DNA of 46,594 bases from an uncultured Eubacteriales bacterium. Its GTDB lineage: Bacteria; Bacillota; Clostridia; Oscillospirales; CAG-272. The notes below the pieces were generated by a model, which was given only the letters and a program-made list of their open reading frames with translations, ran no database searches and was not told the origin of the DNA. Below are positions 7,458-16,109 of the stretch, in pieces (position 1 is the first letter of the stretch; each line of letters begins with the position of its first letter). The position numbers and the translations under genes are program-made. The DNA lies in contig CAKRTQ010000018.1 of assembly GCA_934402395.1 (NCBI GenBank), positions 1 through 46,594 of the forward strand, read 5' to 3'.

Positions 7458-9038
7458 ATGTCACAAAAACTTATTCTCGGGATCGAACTCGGTTCCACGC
7501 GTATAAAATCAGTCCTCACCGATGCGCGCGGCAGGGTACTTGCATCCGGCTCATCAACATGGGAAAACAAGCTCGAGGACGGCTGGTGGACATACTCTCT
7601 CGATGCGGTGAGGGACGGCGTGCGCGCGAGCTTTGCGGCTCTCTCCGCCGAATTCGGCGGCGTTCCGGAGCATCTTGACGCCATCGGTGTGTCGGCAATG
7701 ATGCACGGCTACCTCGCCTTTGACCGCGACCGCCGGCTGCTCGTCCCCTTCCGCACCTGGCGCAACACTGCCACATCCCGCGCGGCATCGGAGCTTTCGT
7801 ATGCATTTGACTTCAATATTCCCGAACGCTGGAGCTGTGCGCATCTGTACGAAGCAGTGCTTCGCGGCGAAGAGCACGTCGGACGCGTGGCGCATCTGAC
7901 GACGCTGGCGGGATACCTCCACTTTATGCTCAGCGGCGAGGATGTGCTCGGGATCGGCGATGCCAGCGGCGTTTTTCCCATCTCGGACGGCGCATACGAT
8001 TCGCGTATGCTGGGGATCTTCAACTCTCTTCTGCACTCTCACGGCTTTACCGCCGATGCGGAAAGCCTTTTGCCGCGTATTCTCATGGCAGGCGAGCCTG
8101 CGGGCAGACTGACGCGCGAGGGCGCGGAATATCTCGACCCCACCGGCACGCTGAAGCCTGGCGCCCTGCTTTGTCCGCCCGAAGGCGATATGCAGACCGG
8201 CATGGCAGCGACCGCCTCGGTGCGTCCGGGATATGCCAACCTCTCGGCGGGTACATCGGCAAATCTGACCCTCGTGCTCGATCGTCCGCTCTCACGCCGC
8301 CATAACGAAACGGACGTCATCGCAACTCCTGACGGCGGCGCCGCTGCGCTGATCCACACCAACAACTGCACCTCCGAAATAAATGCGTGGGTATCCCTTT
8401 TCGGCGAGGTCGCCGCGCTTTTCGGCGCCGAGCCGCCAAGGCACGTGCTTTTTGACCGCCTTTTTGAAGCTGCCGCCGCAAGTGACGGCAACGTAGGCGG
8501 GCTTATAGGCTACGATCACACCTCCGGCGAACCGCTCGCAGGGACTTCTCACGGTGCGCCGCTCTGCGTCCGCGAAGAAGGAGGCAGGCTGACGCTTGCC
8601 AACTTCATGCAGATGCAGATATATTCCGCGCTTTCCGCACTGACGCTGGGACTTGACGCGCTGAAGGACGAAGGCGCAAAGATCAGGTCGGTAACCGCTC
8701 ACGGCGGATTTTACAAGACCGCGCGTGTGGGGCAACTTGCAACCTCGGCAATGCTCGGCGTTCCCGTTACCGTAATGGAAAATTCGGATGCGGGCGGCGC
8801 ATGGGGCATAGCTCTGCTTGCCGGCTTTATGCTTGCGGGCGGCGGCTCGCTTGCCGATCACCTTGACGGAATATTTGCAGACACGCGCCGGCTGACGCTG
8901 ACTGCGGATGCCTCCGAAACCAAAAAATGTGCGGCATACCTTGCCGGATACCGCAAATATCTGCCGCTTTGCCGTCTTGCGGGCAAAGCAGACCCGACAG
9001 CTGCATCTGCCGGGGGAAAGGAAAGCAGCAATGCTTGA
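7458..9038 (+). CDS. FGGY-family carbohydrate kinase
   Basis: A 526-residue sugar kinase of the FGGY family (xylulokinase, ribulokinase and glycerol kinase relatives). The N-terminal ATPase fold begins LILGIELGSTRIKSVL. ISAMMHGY-like residues around 80 (IGVSAMMHGYLAFD) match the substrate-domain motif. GTSANLTLVLDRPL and HGGFYKT followed by MLGVPVTVMENSDAGGAWG are the C-terminal nucleotide-binding elements. It is complete. The next gene overlaps it by 8 bases and encodes an AraD-type 4-epimerase, so a ketopentose such as L-ribulose (or a close relative) is the likely substrate; xylulose cannot be excluded. GAGGG precedes the ATG. Confidence 0.85.
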   Translation: MSQKLILGIELGSTRIKSVLTDARGRVLASGSSTWENKLEDGWWTYSLDAVRDGVRASFAALSAEFGGVPEHLDAIGVSAMMHGYLAFDRDRRLLVPFRTWRNTATSRAASELSYAFDFNIPERWSCAHLYEAVLRGEEHVGRVAHLTTLAGYLHFMLSGEDVLGIGDASGVFPISDGAYDSRMLGIFNSLLHSHGFTADAESLLPRILMAGEPAGRLTREGAEYLDPTGTLKPGALLCPPEGDMQTGMAATASVRPGYANLSAGTSANLTLVLDRPLSRRHNETDVIATPDGGAAALIHTNNCTSEINAWVSLFGEVAALFGAEPPRHVLFDRLFEAAAASDGNVGGLIGYDHTSGEPLAGTSHGAPLCVREEGGRLTLANFMQMQIYSALSALTLGLDALKDEGAKIRSVTAHGGFYKTARVGQLATSAMLGVPVTVMENSDAGGAWGIALLAGFMLAGGGSLADHLDGIFADTRRLTLTADASETKKCAAYLAGYRKYLPLCRLAGKADPTAASAGGKESSNA

Positions 9039-9714
9039 AAAATTGAAAGAAGCCGTTTGCAGAGCCAACATTGAACTTAAGGAAAACGGGCTTGTACTTT
9101 TTACATGGGGAAATGTATCCGCCATTGACCGCGAAAGCGGCTTAATTGTGATCAAGCCGAGCGGCGTAAAGTATGAAAATATGCAGCCGGGCGACATGGT
9201 GGTGGTGGATGCCGACGGAAAGATCATCGAAGGCAGTCTTCGCCCATCGACAGACCTTGCCACGCACCTTGAGCTCTACCGCGCCCACCCCTGCATAGGC
9301 GGTGTTGTTCATACCCACTCGACTTACGCCACTGCGTTTGCGCAGTCCTGCCGTCCTATCCCGATATACGGAACGACGCACGCCGACTATTTTCACGGCG
9401 ATATTCCGTGCGCCCGTGTTCTTCGCGCCGAGGAGACGGACGATTACGAGCGGAACACCGGCGTTGCCATCAATGAAATTTTAACGGATGCCGCAGGAAT
9501 ACCCGCCTGCCTTGTGTCTCATCACGGTGTTTTTGCGTGGGGAAAGGATGCCGATGAAGCGGTCTACAATGCTACCGTCACCGAAGAAGTGGCGAAAATG
9601 GCGTTTCTCACCGAGCATATGACCGATTCGCCCGAAAAGCTTCCCTGTCACATAACCGACAAGCACTACGAGCGCAAGCACGGCATCTCCGCCTACTACG
9701 GCCAGGTTTTTTAA
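9031..9714 (+). CDS. araD: L-ribulose-5-phosphate 4-epimerase family protein
   Basis: A 227-residue class II aldolase-fold epimerase that converts L-ribulose 5-phosphate to D-xylulose 5-phosphate, linking pentose uptake to the pentose phosphate pathway. GNVSAID and KPSG form the phosphate-binding region. HTHSTYATAF gives two zinc-binding His, SHHGVFAWG the third, and the end YYGQ holds the catalytic Tyr region. It has the family's usual length. The start at 9031 is supported by GGAAAG upstream and by an 8-base overlap with the kinase gene. UlaF/SgbE-type enzymes of ascorbate or xylulose use cannot be separated from AraD by eye. The final Val-Phe and stop lie in the T-run that borders a CTCGGG element, so the last residues may derive from the insertion. 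Confidence 0.88.
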   Translation: MLEKLKEAVCRANIELKENGLVLFTWGNVSAIDRESGLIVIKPSGVKYENMQPGDMVVVDADGKIIEGSLRPSTDLATHLELYRAHPCIGGVVHTHSTYATAFAQSCRPIPIYGTTHADYFHGDIPCARVLRAEETDDYERNTGVAINEILTDAAGIPACLVSHHGVFAWGKDADEAVYNATVTEEVAKMAFLTEHMTDSPEKLPCHITDKHYERKHGISAYYGQVF

Positions 9715-9715
9715 G

Positions 9716-9832
9716 CTCGGGTGACGTTTTTTAAACTCGGGTGACGTTAGATCAAATTTTGAGCTTTATACCCCGAGAATGAAGAAAAGCAGATCCGGAT
9801 CTTCCTGCCGCCATTTAGTTACATCAGAACAT
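9716..9832 (+). repeat. CTCGGG element copy 5, forward, with tandem outer end
   Basis: A forward copy one base after the araD stop. The outer 20 bases (CTCGGGTGACGTTTTTTAAA) occur twice in tandem, then the element runs to CATCAGAACAT. Confidence 0.85.
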
Positions 9833-9841
9833 TATCAATTG

Positions 9842-9935
9842 TTCTACTTTGTTTAGGCTAAGACGCAAAGCAGCTTAGCGCGGCGGGATAACAGGGCTAC
9901 ACCATTTACACCGCGCTGAAATTCCCGCCCGAGCT
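9842..9935 (+). repeat. Inner hairpin module of the CTCGGG element
   Basis: After AACATTATCAATT the sequence TTCTACTTTG leads into a hairpin CTAAGACGCAAAGCAGCTTAG followed by CGCGGCGGGATAACAGG-like sequence. The same order appears at 42031-42214. The hairpin arms differ between copies while the flanking sequence is kept. Confidence 0.65.
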
Positions 9936-10026
9936 CGGGCGGCGTTTGTGCAGATTTAAACTACATACCCCAGGAATAGGCGGGGAATAAAGCTATACAG
10001 GTGCTTTGTTCCCCGCCTATTCTTGG
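9934..10026 (+). repeat. CTCGGG element copy with 18-bp inverted repeat
   Basis: CTCGGGCGGCGTTTGTGCAG starts a forward copy that then enters a large imperfect inverted repeat, 9970-9987 against 10009-10026 (AATAGGCGGGGAA core). The GGCGGGGAATAAAGC part is shared with copies at 3142, 15801 and 46475. Confidence 0.7.
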
Positions 10027-10046
10027 GACAAGAAGATAAGAACCCC

Positions 10047-10168
10047 ATGTTCTGATATAACTATAATGCGTGAGGCAGATATGAATCTGATCTTCTTCAC
10101 CATCGGGGTATGCGGTTCAGAATCTGTACAAACGCCACCCGAGCTTAAAAAACGTCACACGAGCTTAA
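10047..10168 (-). repeat. CTCGGG element copy, short form, reverse, with tandem outer end
   Basis: A reverse short copy ending at the 3' end of sigK. Its outer unit is doubled; the second unit has a variant CTCGTGTGACG that is read as the last codons and stop of sigK. Together with copy 5 it brackets the gap with outward-facing CTCGGG ends. Confidence 0.8.
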
Positions 10169-10841
10169 AACAAGAGCGGAGGGTGTCGAGCGCCGACTTT
10201 TCAAGCCTGCTGACATACGAACGCGAGATACCGAGCAGCTCAGCCACCTCGCGCTGTGTCAACGCAGCCCGCCCGTCAAGTCCGTAGCGAAGGTGAATTA
10301 TCTGCCGCTCCCTCTCGCCGAGCGCAGTGTCGACAAAATAGCGCACGCGCGCACTGTCTATGCGCAGATCGAGTTCATCAGCCATATTTTCCTCACAGCT
10401 TATCACATCGATGTAGGTCAGCGGATTTCCCTCTCTGTCATAGTCGATAGCATCGTTTATCGAGACCTCGGACTGCTGCTTGCGCTGCCCGCGGAAAAAC
10501 ATAAGTATCTCGTTCTGAATACACTTCGCCGCATAGGTCGCAAACCGCGCGCCTTTGTTGATGTCAAAGCTGTCGACCGCCTTGATAAGCCCCAGTGAAC
10601 CGACAGACACGAGGTCCTCCTGCATATTGCTTGACGAGTAATACTTGCGTACGATGTGCGATACGAGCCTGAGATTGTGCACTATCAGCCGCTCGCGCGC
10701 ATCCGCATCCCCCTTTCCCATACGTATGAAGCACTCCCGTTCCTCTTCACCGGTCAGCGGCGGCGGGAACCCGCGCGGCGTTCCAATGCCGAGCATGACG
10801 TGCAGAAAGCGCGATAATATATTTATTAAATATGTAAGCAA
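10155..10841 (-). CDS. sigK: RNA polymerase sporulation sigma factor SigK
   Basis: A 228-residue late mother-cell sigma factor. Region 2 reads LIVHNLRLVSHIVRKYY and then EDLVSVGSLGLIKAVDSFD, with the -10 recognition segment GARFATYAAKCIQNEILMFF. Region 4 is REVAELLGISRSYVSRLE. The N-terminus MLTYLINILSRFLHVMLGIG is the short hydrophobic leader typical of SigK pro-sequences. The start is TTG at 10841, preceded by GGGGGTG 8 bases upstream. The gene is in one piece, with no skin-type prophage split as in Bacillus subtilis. The last residues, Leu-Val and TGA, come from a variant CTCGGG element unit. A sigma-E promoter could not be confirmed by eye. It implies that the organism forms endospores. 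Confidence 0.93.
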   Translation of the reverse strand: MLTYLINILSRFLHVMLGIGTPRGFPPPLTGEEERECFIRMGKGDADARERLIVHNLRLVSHIVRKYYSSSNMQEDLVSVGSLGLIKAVDSFDINKGARFATYAAKCIQNEILMFFRGQRKQQSEVSINDAIDYDREGNPLTYIDVISCEENMADELDLRIDSARVRYFVDTALGERERQIIHLRYGLDGRAALTQREVAELLGISRSYVSRLEKSALDTLRSCFKLV

Positions 10842-11013
10842 TGCCGAGACACCCCCTTTTTTTTGATTTTATGCCGCCGGGCTTGGACGATATTCCATCA
10901 CCTTATTTGAATAAATTATTTCATAACCGTGTATTTGGTTCACGATAAGCATAAACCGAGAGTAAATTATCTCGTGTGACAATATATATAGCCCGGTTTT
11001 TTTGAAAAACCCG

Positions 11014-11042
11014 TTGCCTTATCGCGCTTTTTATGATAAAAT
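11014..11042 (+). promoter_or_regulatory. Possible promoter of the polysaccharide locus
   Basis: TTGCCT (11014-11019) and TAAAAT (11037-11042) with a 17-base spacer, about 130 bases before the first gene. The rest of the 10842-11175 gap is AT-rich and shows no other gene. Confidence 0.45.
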
Positions 11043-11069
11043 ACTTCTGTATAGACACTTTCAGCCGTG

Positions 11070-11095
11070 GCAGTCGGACAATTTTTTGCGACTGC
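11070..11095 (+). promoter_or_regulatory. Leader hairpin in the polysaccharide-locus 5' region
   Basis: GCAGTCG (11070-11076) pairs with CGACTGC (11089-11095) around a T-rich loop, followed by TTATTTTG. It lies between the putative promoter and the first gene and might act as an attenuator; the T-run after the stem is short. Confidence 0.3.
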
Positions 11096-11175
11096 TTATT
11101 TTGCGCGCGCTCTTTTGTGTCGTCCGTAACCGGTAACGGTAATTTCCGCCCAAAAAATCCGAAAGGCGCGGTGCT

Positions 11176-12573
11176 ATGTCATTTGATAATACATTGGTGA
11201 AATTAAGGCGTTTTTTGCTTTCACCGCGCTTTTTTGCGCTGTTGGCTGCTCTCGGAACGCTCATATTTGTCTCAGGCTCGGTAATGCTCGGCATTCCGCC
11301 GTCCGATATATACGACGCGCCGCGCGTTGCTCCAACGCAGGTCGTCGGTGTTGTCGTATTTTTGCTGCTCATCTGCTTTATTCTTGTGGTGTGCGATGAC
11401 ATTACGGCGGTGCTTTGCCCGTTTTTGATCTTATCGGTCTTTGCCTGCGACTGCTACAACTCATTTTCGGTATTTTCGCGCTTCTGGTGGCTCGTAATCC
11501 CGCTTGTCAGCGCACTTGTGTTTCATTTTGTTCATTACAGAATGCCGCCTGTTGTCGGCTCAACATTTCCGGGCATAATCGCGGCGGGGGCGGCTGTGCT
11601 GCTCGGCGGTCTCGGTTCGATAACCGCGCGCGAATATTTCGCGCCGATGACCCTTTATTATACCCTCTCGCTGAGCGTCGGAATGGCGGCGGTGTATCTG
11701 CTCGTACGTCCGCAGCTCGAACGCCCGGCGGAATTCGACCGCGCCGACAAATTTGCCGAGATAATGTACACCATGGGCATTTTTGTATGCCTTGAGTCGG
11801 TGTGGAATATTCTGATACGCATTGAGCCGATAATACGGACCGGATGCATACCGGAAATCCAGCAGCACAATAACTTTTCGACATTTCTGCTTTTTGCGCT
11901 TCCCTTCCCGTTTTATTTTGCAAGGCGCAACAAAAAGCACTTTCTCTCAGCGGCGCTTATGCTTGTGTGCCTTTTTGCGTCCGATTCGCGCGGCGCGGTG
12001 ATAACCGCCGCGGTGCTGATACCCTTTCTCATCGCTTACGCGCTCATGACGGCGGGAAAAAAGATGAGTGCCGGGGCAAAAACGGCAACGGCATGCGCGT
12101 TTGCCGTTATCGGCATTGCGGGAGTTTCGCTCGTCATTTGGTTTTTCAAATCGCGCGGCGCGGGATTTATCTCAAGCAGTGAGCCGCGTTACCGTCTGCT
12201 CATCCGTGCGGCAGAATCATTCAAAAAGAATCCCGTTTTCGGCGCCGGGCTCGGTTATACCGGAAATGCGGATATATATTCACCCAAAAAGGGAGCGTTT
12301 TATTGGTATCATTCAATGCCGCTCCAGCTCATAGGGAGCCTCGGCTCGGTCGGCGTCGTTGCCTATGCTTATCAGGCGATATCGCGCATGATGGCGGTCA
12401 CGAAAAAACTGACGCCGGCAACAGCCGCACTCGGTATATCCTACCTCGGCGTGCTGATAATGTCATGCTTCAACCCCGGGGAGTTTGTGCCGGTGCCGTA
12501 TGAGCTGCTCGTGGTCGTGATATTTGCCCTGGTTGAACATCTTTCGTCAGAAAAAACCGCTGTCGGCAGCTGA
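11176..12573 (+). CDS. O-antigen polymerase/ligase-like membrane protein (Wzy/WaaL type)
   Basis: A 465-residue polytopic membrane protein with about ten to twelve hydrophobic segments. The Wzy_C/O-antigen-ligase pattern is present: FASDSRGAVITAAV (Arg in a periplasmic-loop motif), then FKKNPVFGAGLGYTG and FYWYHSMPLQLIGSLG, where a His-containing loop precedes a membrane helix. Such proteins join polysaccharide repeat units or transfer a glycan to an acceptor outside the membrane. AAGG precedes the ATG. It is the first gene of a locus with an aminotransferase, an initiating transferase and a GT2 enzyme, which supports a cell-surface or exopolysaccharide role. A second protein of the same type is encoded at 16110, so one may be polymerase and the other ligase. 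Confidence 0.72.
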   Translation: MSFDNTLVKLRRFLLSPRFFALLAALGTLIFVSGSVMLGIPPSDIYDAPRVAPTQVVGVVVFLLLICFILVVCDDITAVLCPFLILSVFACDCYNSFSVFSRFWWLVIPLVSALVFHFVHYRMPPVVGSTFPGIIAAGAAVLLGGLGSITAREYFAPMTLYYTLSLSVGMAAVYLLVRPQLERPAEFDRADKFAEIMYTMGIFVCLESVWNILIRIEPIIRTGCIPEIQQHNNFSTFLLFALPFPFYFARRNKKHFLSAALMLVCLFASDSRGAVITAAVLIPFLIAYALMTAGKKMSAGAKTATACAFAVIGIAGVSLVIWFFKSRGAGFISSSEPRYRLLIRAAESFKKNPVFGAGLGYTGNADIYSPKKGAFYWYHSMPLQLIGSLGSVGVVAYAYQAISRMMAVTKKLTPATAALGISYLGVLIMSCFNPGEFVPVPYELLVVVIFALVEHLSSEKTAVGS

Positions 12574-12657
12574 TACCGCCGCCGACTGCATATCCCTGCC
12601 TTAATTGGCTAAACTAATCGGGAAACCCAGACAAAAAGGATAACCGTACAAAGGATC

Positions 12658-13911
12658 ATGGAAAACGATATTTTAAAGAGGAATATTCCTTTTTCGCCGC
12701 CGGACATTACCGACGCCGAAATAAACGCAGTCACCGACGCCATGCGTTCGGGCTGGATAACCACCGGCGAGCGCACCAAACGGTTTGAACGATGCCTTGC
12801 CGAATACCTCGGAAGAAACCGCGTAGTCTGCCTCAATTCGCAGACCGCATCGGCGGAGCTGACTCTTCGTCTGCTCGGTGTCGGTCCCGGCGACGAGGTT
12901 ATAGTTCCCGCATATACCTACACCGCCACAGCCGAGGTCGTGGCACACGTCGGCGCGCGTATAGTCATGATAGACTGCGCACCGGACAGCTTTGAAATGG
13001 ATTACGATGCCATTGCCGACGCCATAACCGAACGCACCAAAGTGATTATTCCGGTGGATATCGGCGGAAAACTGTGCGATTACGACCGCATTTACGCCGC
13101 GCTTGAATCGAAAAAGTCACTTTATACCCCGCGAAACGACATTCAGGCTCTTTGGGACCGGGTGATCGTGGTCGCAGACTCCGCACACGGTCTCGGCGCA
13201 AGCCGCGGCGGTATCATGAGCGGCGGCTTTGCCGATTTTACCACATTTTCGTTTCATGCCGTAAAATGCCTGACAACAGGCGAGGGCGGCGCCGTGACGT
13301 GGCTGCCGCGCGCGGGGCTTGACGATGACCGGGTGTATACGGAGTATATGCTGCTTTCCCTTCACGGTCAGAGCAAGGATGCCCTGCACAAAAACGCGCT
13401 CGGCTCGTGGGAGTATGATATAATCTATACCGGTTACAAATGCAATATGCCCGACACGCTTGCCGCGATCGGACTCGTACAGCTTGAAAGGTACCCCGCG
13501 CTGCTCGAAAGAAGGCGCGAGATAATACGCCGTTATGACGAGAAGCTTTTGCCGCTCGGCATAAAAAGGCTTGAGCACTTTGAGTCCGGAGCGGAGACAA
13601 GCCGTCATCTTTACCTTGTACGGATACCCGGCTTCGGCGATGCCGAACGGAGGGAGTTTATCGTCCGCATGGGTGAGGAGGGCGTTGCCTGCAACGTCCA
13701 CTACAAGCCGCTGCCGCTTCTGACCGCTTACCGCAGGCTCGGTTTCGACATTACGGACTATCCGAACGCGATGAAACAGTACGAAAACGAGATCACGCTT
13801 CCGCTGCATACAAAGCTCAGCGATGAGGATGTTGAGTATGTGATCGGCGCGTTTACACGCGTGCTCGAAAAAATGCGGAGCATGAAAAGCGAGCCGGCGC
13901 TAAAGGTCTGA
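12658..13911 (+). CDS. DegT/DnrJ/EryC1/StrS-family aminotransferase
   Basis: A 417-residue PLP-dependent enzyme that normally transfers an amino group from glutamate to a nucleotide-linked keto sugar (for example UDP-4-keto sugars). Motifs are FSPPDITDAEINAV and SGWITTGERTKRFE at the N-terminus, GDEVIVPAYTYTATAEV in the cofactor region, and FTTFSFHAVKCLTTGEGGAV with the Schiff-base Lys in HAVK. GYKCNMPDTLAAIGLVQLE and HYKPLPLL complete the family pattern. An insertion around residues 155-170 (SKKSLYTPRND) precedes the VVADSAHGLGA segment. A weak AAGGA lies close to the ATG. It probably makes an amino sugar for the polysaccharide built by the neighbours. Confidence 0.88.
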   Translation: MENDILKRNIPFSPPDITDAEINAVTDAMRSGWITTGERTKRFERCLAEYLGRNRVVCLNSQTASAELTLRLLGVGPGDEVIVPAYTYTATAEVVAHVGARIVMIDCAPDSFEMDYDAIADAITERTKVIIPVDIGGKLCDYDRIYAALESKKSLYTPRNDIQALWDRVIVVADSAHGLGASRGGIMSGGFADFTTFSFHAVKCLTTGEGGAVTWLPRAGLDDDRVYTEYMLLSLHGQSKDALHKNALGSWEYDIIYTGYKCNMPDTLAAIGLVQLERYPALLERRREIIRRYDEKLLPLGIKRLEHFESGAETSRHLYLVRIPGFGDAERREFIVRMGEEGVACNVHYKPLPLLTAYRRLGFDITDYPNAMKQYENEITLPLHTKLSDEDVEYVIGAFTRVLEKMRSMKSEPALKV

Positions 13912-13928
13912 ATGACAGCCCAAAATGC

Positions 13929-14669
13929 ATGATAAACGATCGAAATAATGAAAAAATGATGAGCGAGGCGGTGCGCCCGTACCGTGAGGCACTTAAGAAG
14001 CACCGCGCCGCTCTCATTGTGAAAAGAATATTCGACATCTTAGCGGCACTTGCCCTTATCATATTGCTTGCGCCGGTCATGATGATCATCGCCGCCGCAG
14101 TTGCAATTGATTCGCCCGGCGGCGTATTTTACCGTCAGACGCGCGTAACGGCATTTTGCCGCGAATTCAGAATAATAAAGTTCAGAACTATGCGCGCCGA
14201 CGCCGACAGGTGCGGTCCCGCCGTAACATCGGGATGCGACGGAAGGATAACGCGCGTGGGAAGGATACTGCGCGGGTGCCGGCTCGATGAGCTGCCTCAG
14301 CTTTTCAACGTGCTTGCCGGCGATATGTCGTTTGTGGGAACAAGACCCGAGGTGCCGAAATTTGTCGCCCGGTATACTCCCGAAATGTACGCCACATTGC
14401 TTCTGCCTGCGGGTATAACCTCGGAGGCAAGCATCAGATTCAAGGATGAGGCGGAGCTGATAGCGGGTTCGGACGATCCGGAAACAGAATATGTGAATGT
14501 CATCCTGCCGATGAAAATGAAGTACAATCTCGCCTCGGTAAAAAATTTCAGCCTTATCGGCGAAGCAAAAACGCTGGTGAGAACGGTACTGGCTGTCATG
14601 GGAAAGGACTATTCGGGGTCGGCAGACACGGCAACGTGTAAAAACAGCGGAAAGGTCAGGGACAGATGA
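13929..14669 (+). CDS. Polyprenyl-phosphate sugar phosphotransferase (initiating transferase)
   Basis: A 246-residue membrane enzyme of the bacterial sugar transferase family (WcaJ/RfbP catalytic domain). It attaches a sugar-1-phosphate to undecaprenyl phosphate and so begins the repeat unit. KRIFDILAALALIILLAPVM is the membrane-associated helix; FYRQTRVTAFCREFRIIKFRTM and RVGRILRGCRLDELPQLFNV, then GDMSFVGTRPEVP, are the catalytic core. It is the short form without the N-terminal multi-span domain. The chosen ATG has no clear ribosome site; ATGs at 13956 and 13959 are alternatives. The following GT2 gene overlaps its stop by 4 bases, so they are translationally coupled. Confidence 0.88.
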   Translation: MINDRNNEKMMSEAVRPYREALKKHRAALIVKRIFDILAALALIILLAPVMMIIAAAVAIDSPGGVFYRQTRVTAFCREFRIIKFRTMRADADRCGPAVTSGCDGRITRVGRILRGCRLDELPQLFNVLAGDMSFVGTRPEVPKFVARYTPEMYATLLLPAGITSEASIRFKDEAELIAGSDDPETEYVNVILPMKMKYNLASVKNFSLIGEAKTLVRTVLAVMGKDYSGSADTATCKNSGKVRDR

Positions 14670-15655
14670 TGAAGGACGCGCCGTTTGTTTCAGTAATCGT
14701 ACCTGTTTACAACGAGGAACGGTACATTGATGAGTGCGTACGCTCAATGCTCGCACAGGACTATCCGCGCGAGGCGATGGAATGGTTTTTCGTGGACGGA
14801 GAATCGGGTGACCGGACGGTCGAAATACTTGAGGGCTACCGCGAAAAATATCCCGACCTCATAAATATAATAAACAACCAAAACCGCACCGTGCCGTATG
14901 CCATGAACCTCGGCATACGCGCCGCACGGGGCGAGTTCATAATACGGCTCGATGCTCACGCCGTGTATGCCGAGGATTATTTTTCCGCCTGCGTGCGGGT
15001 CTTGCAGCGCACGGGCGCGGATAATGTGGGCGGCGCGATAGAAACGCGCGCACGCACGCCGATAGGAAAAACAATAGCAAAAATGCTGTCGTCAAAATTC
15101 GGAGTGGGCAATTCGGGATTCCGCACGGGTGCGGCGGACGGGTATGTCGATACCGTACCGTTCGGCGCGTTCAGGCGCGAGATCTTCGACCGCATAGGAC
15201 TGTACGACGAAAGACTTACGCGAAACCAGGACAGCGAATTCAATTACCGTATAATCCACAACGGGGGCAGGATCTATCTTTCAAACGAGATAAAGCTGGC
15301 GTATTATTGCCGCGATTCGGTCAAGGGAATAGCGAAAATGGCGTTCCAGAACGGAAAGTGGAATATCATTACGTCAAAGCTGTGCCCCGGATCAATGCGG
15401 CTGCGGCACTTCGTGCCTTGTTTTTTCGTACTGTCGCTTATAGCGCTACCGCTCGCCGGGCTGCTGTGGAAAGGATTTTATTGGCTGCTCGCAGCCGAGG
15501 CGGCGGCGTACATTGCATTGGATGTGCTGTTTTCGGCAAAGCTTGCCGACGGACTCGGCGAATTTCTGAAGCTGTGCGGGCTGTTTTTTGTGTTCCATGT
15601 CGCATACGGGACCGGAAGCCTCGCAGGAATTTTCAAATCCGGACGGGGTATTTGA
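14666..15655 (+). CDS. Glycosyltransferase family 2, membrane-anchored
   Basis: A 329-residue inverting GT-A glycosyltransferase. VSVIVPVYNEERYIDECV is the nucleotide-binding start, EWFFVDGESGDRT the first Asp region, IIRLDAHAVY the DxD-like metal site (LDAH), and LTRNQDSEFNYRI the catalytic-base region. Two or three hydrophobic segments close the C-terminus (about residues 250-315), as in succinoglycan-type transferases. It would add the second or later sugar to the lipid-linked unit made by the upstream transferase. The ATG overlaps the previous stop by 4 bases. The gap after it (15656-16109) holds only repeat elements. Confidence 0.88.
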   Translation: MMKDAPFVSVIVPVYNEERYIDECVRSMLAQDYPREAMEWFFVDGESGDRTVEILEGYREKYPDLINIINNQNRTVPYAMNLGIRAARGEFIIRLDAHAVYAEDYFSACVRVLQRTGADNVGGAIETRARTPIGKTIAKMLSSKFGVGNSGFRTGAADGYVDTVPFGAFRREIFDRIGLYDERLTRNQDSEFNYRIIHNGGRIYLSNEIKLAYYCRDSVKGIAKMAFQNGKWNIITSKLCPGSMRLRHFVPCFFVLSLIALPLAGLLWKGFYWLLAAEAAAYIALDVLFSAKLADGLGEFLKLCGLFFVFHVAYGTGSLAGIFKSGRGI

Positions 15656-15707
15656 TCTGCCGCAGCGCGGCGAATCGGCTCAGCATGAATACAACGGAAT
15701 GAACGAT

Positions 15708-15730
15708 GATGTTCAGATGAAATTATCCGG
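15708..15730 (-). repeat. CTCGGG element fragment (inner end)
   Basis: ATGTTCAGATGAAATTATCC followed by GGC matches only the inner end of the element. It is followed by AAGCCGC and, 25 bases on, GCGGCTT as a loose hairpin, then the conserved ACAAAGTAGAATAATTGATA linker. Confidence 0.55.
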
Positions 15731-15800
15731 CTACATGAGGATATGAAGCCGCTTTTCCCGTTCTTGGGTTTATCCACGCGGCTTAGCGCAAACAAAGTAG

Positions 15801-15994
15801 AATAATTGATAATGTTCTGATGTAACTATCCGGCGGCAGAAAGATATGGATACGCTCTTGCCTGTTTTCAGGTTTAGCCGTGCTGTGGCACGGCTAAACG
15901 CGGCGGGGCAGTTGTACTGAAGCATCTGTATAAGCTTTATTCCCCGCCTACTGTCGGGGTATGGAGCTAAAAATCCGATCAAACGTCACCCGAA
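15801..15994 (-). repeat. CTCGGG element, long form, reverse
   Basis: The best-preserved long copy. It has the inner end AATAATTGATAATGTTCTGA, then GGCGGCAGAAAGATATGG, the hairpin TTTAGCCGTG/CACGGCTAAA (15872-15898 region), GCGGCGGGGCA, TTCCCCGCCTAC, and outer end ACGTCACCCGAA. It closely matches copy 2 at 3142-3331. Confidence 0.82.
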
Positions 15995-16003
15995 TCCAAA
16001 AAA

Positions 16004-16100
16004 ATGTTCTGATGTAACTATAACGCGTGAGACAGATATGGATCTGATGTCCTTCATTCTCGGGGTATGCAGTCCAGAATCTGCACAAACGCCACCCGAG
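16004..16100 (-). repeat. CTCGGG element, short form, abutting a start codon
   Basis: A reverse short copy whose outer end CGCCACCCGAG stops 9 bases before the ATG of the next gene. Its reading frame continues in frame into that gene (16038), which explains an apparent 24-residue N-terminal extension. Confidence 0.82.
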
Positions 16101-16109
16101 AATAAAAAA

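Noticed and set aside
10155..10841. Possible interruption of sigK by a skin-type element
   Set aside because: All sigma regions are in one continuous frame, with no recombinase gene near it.
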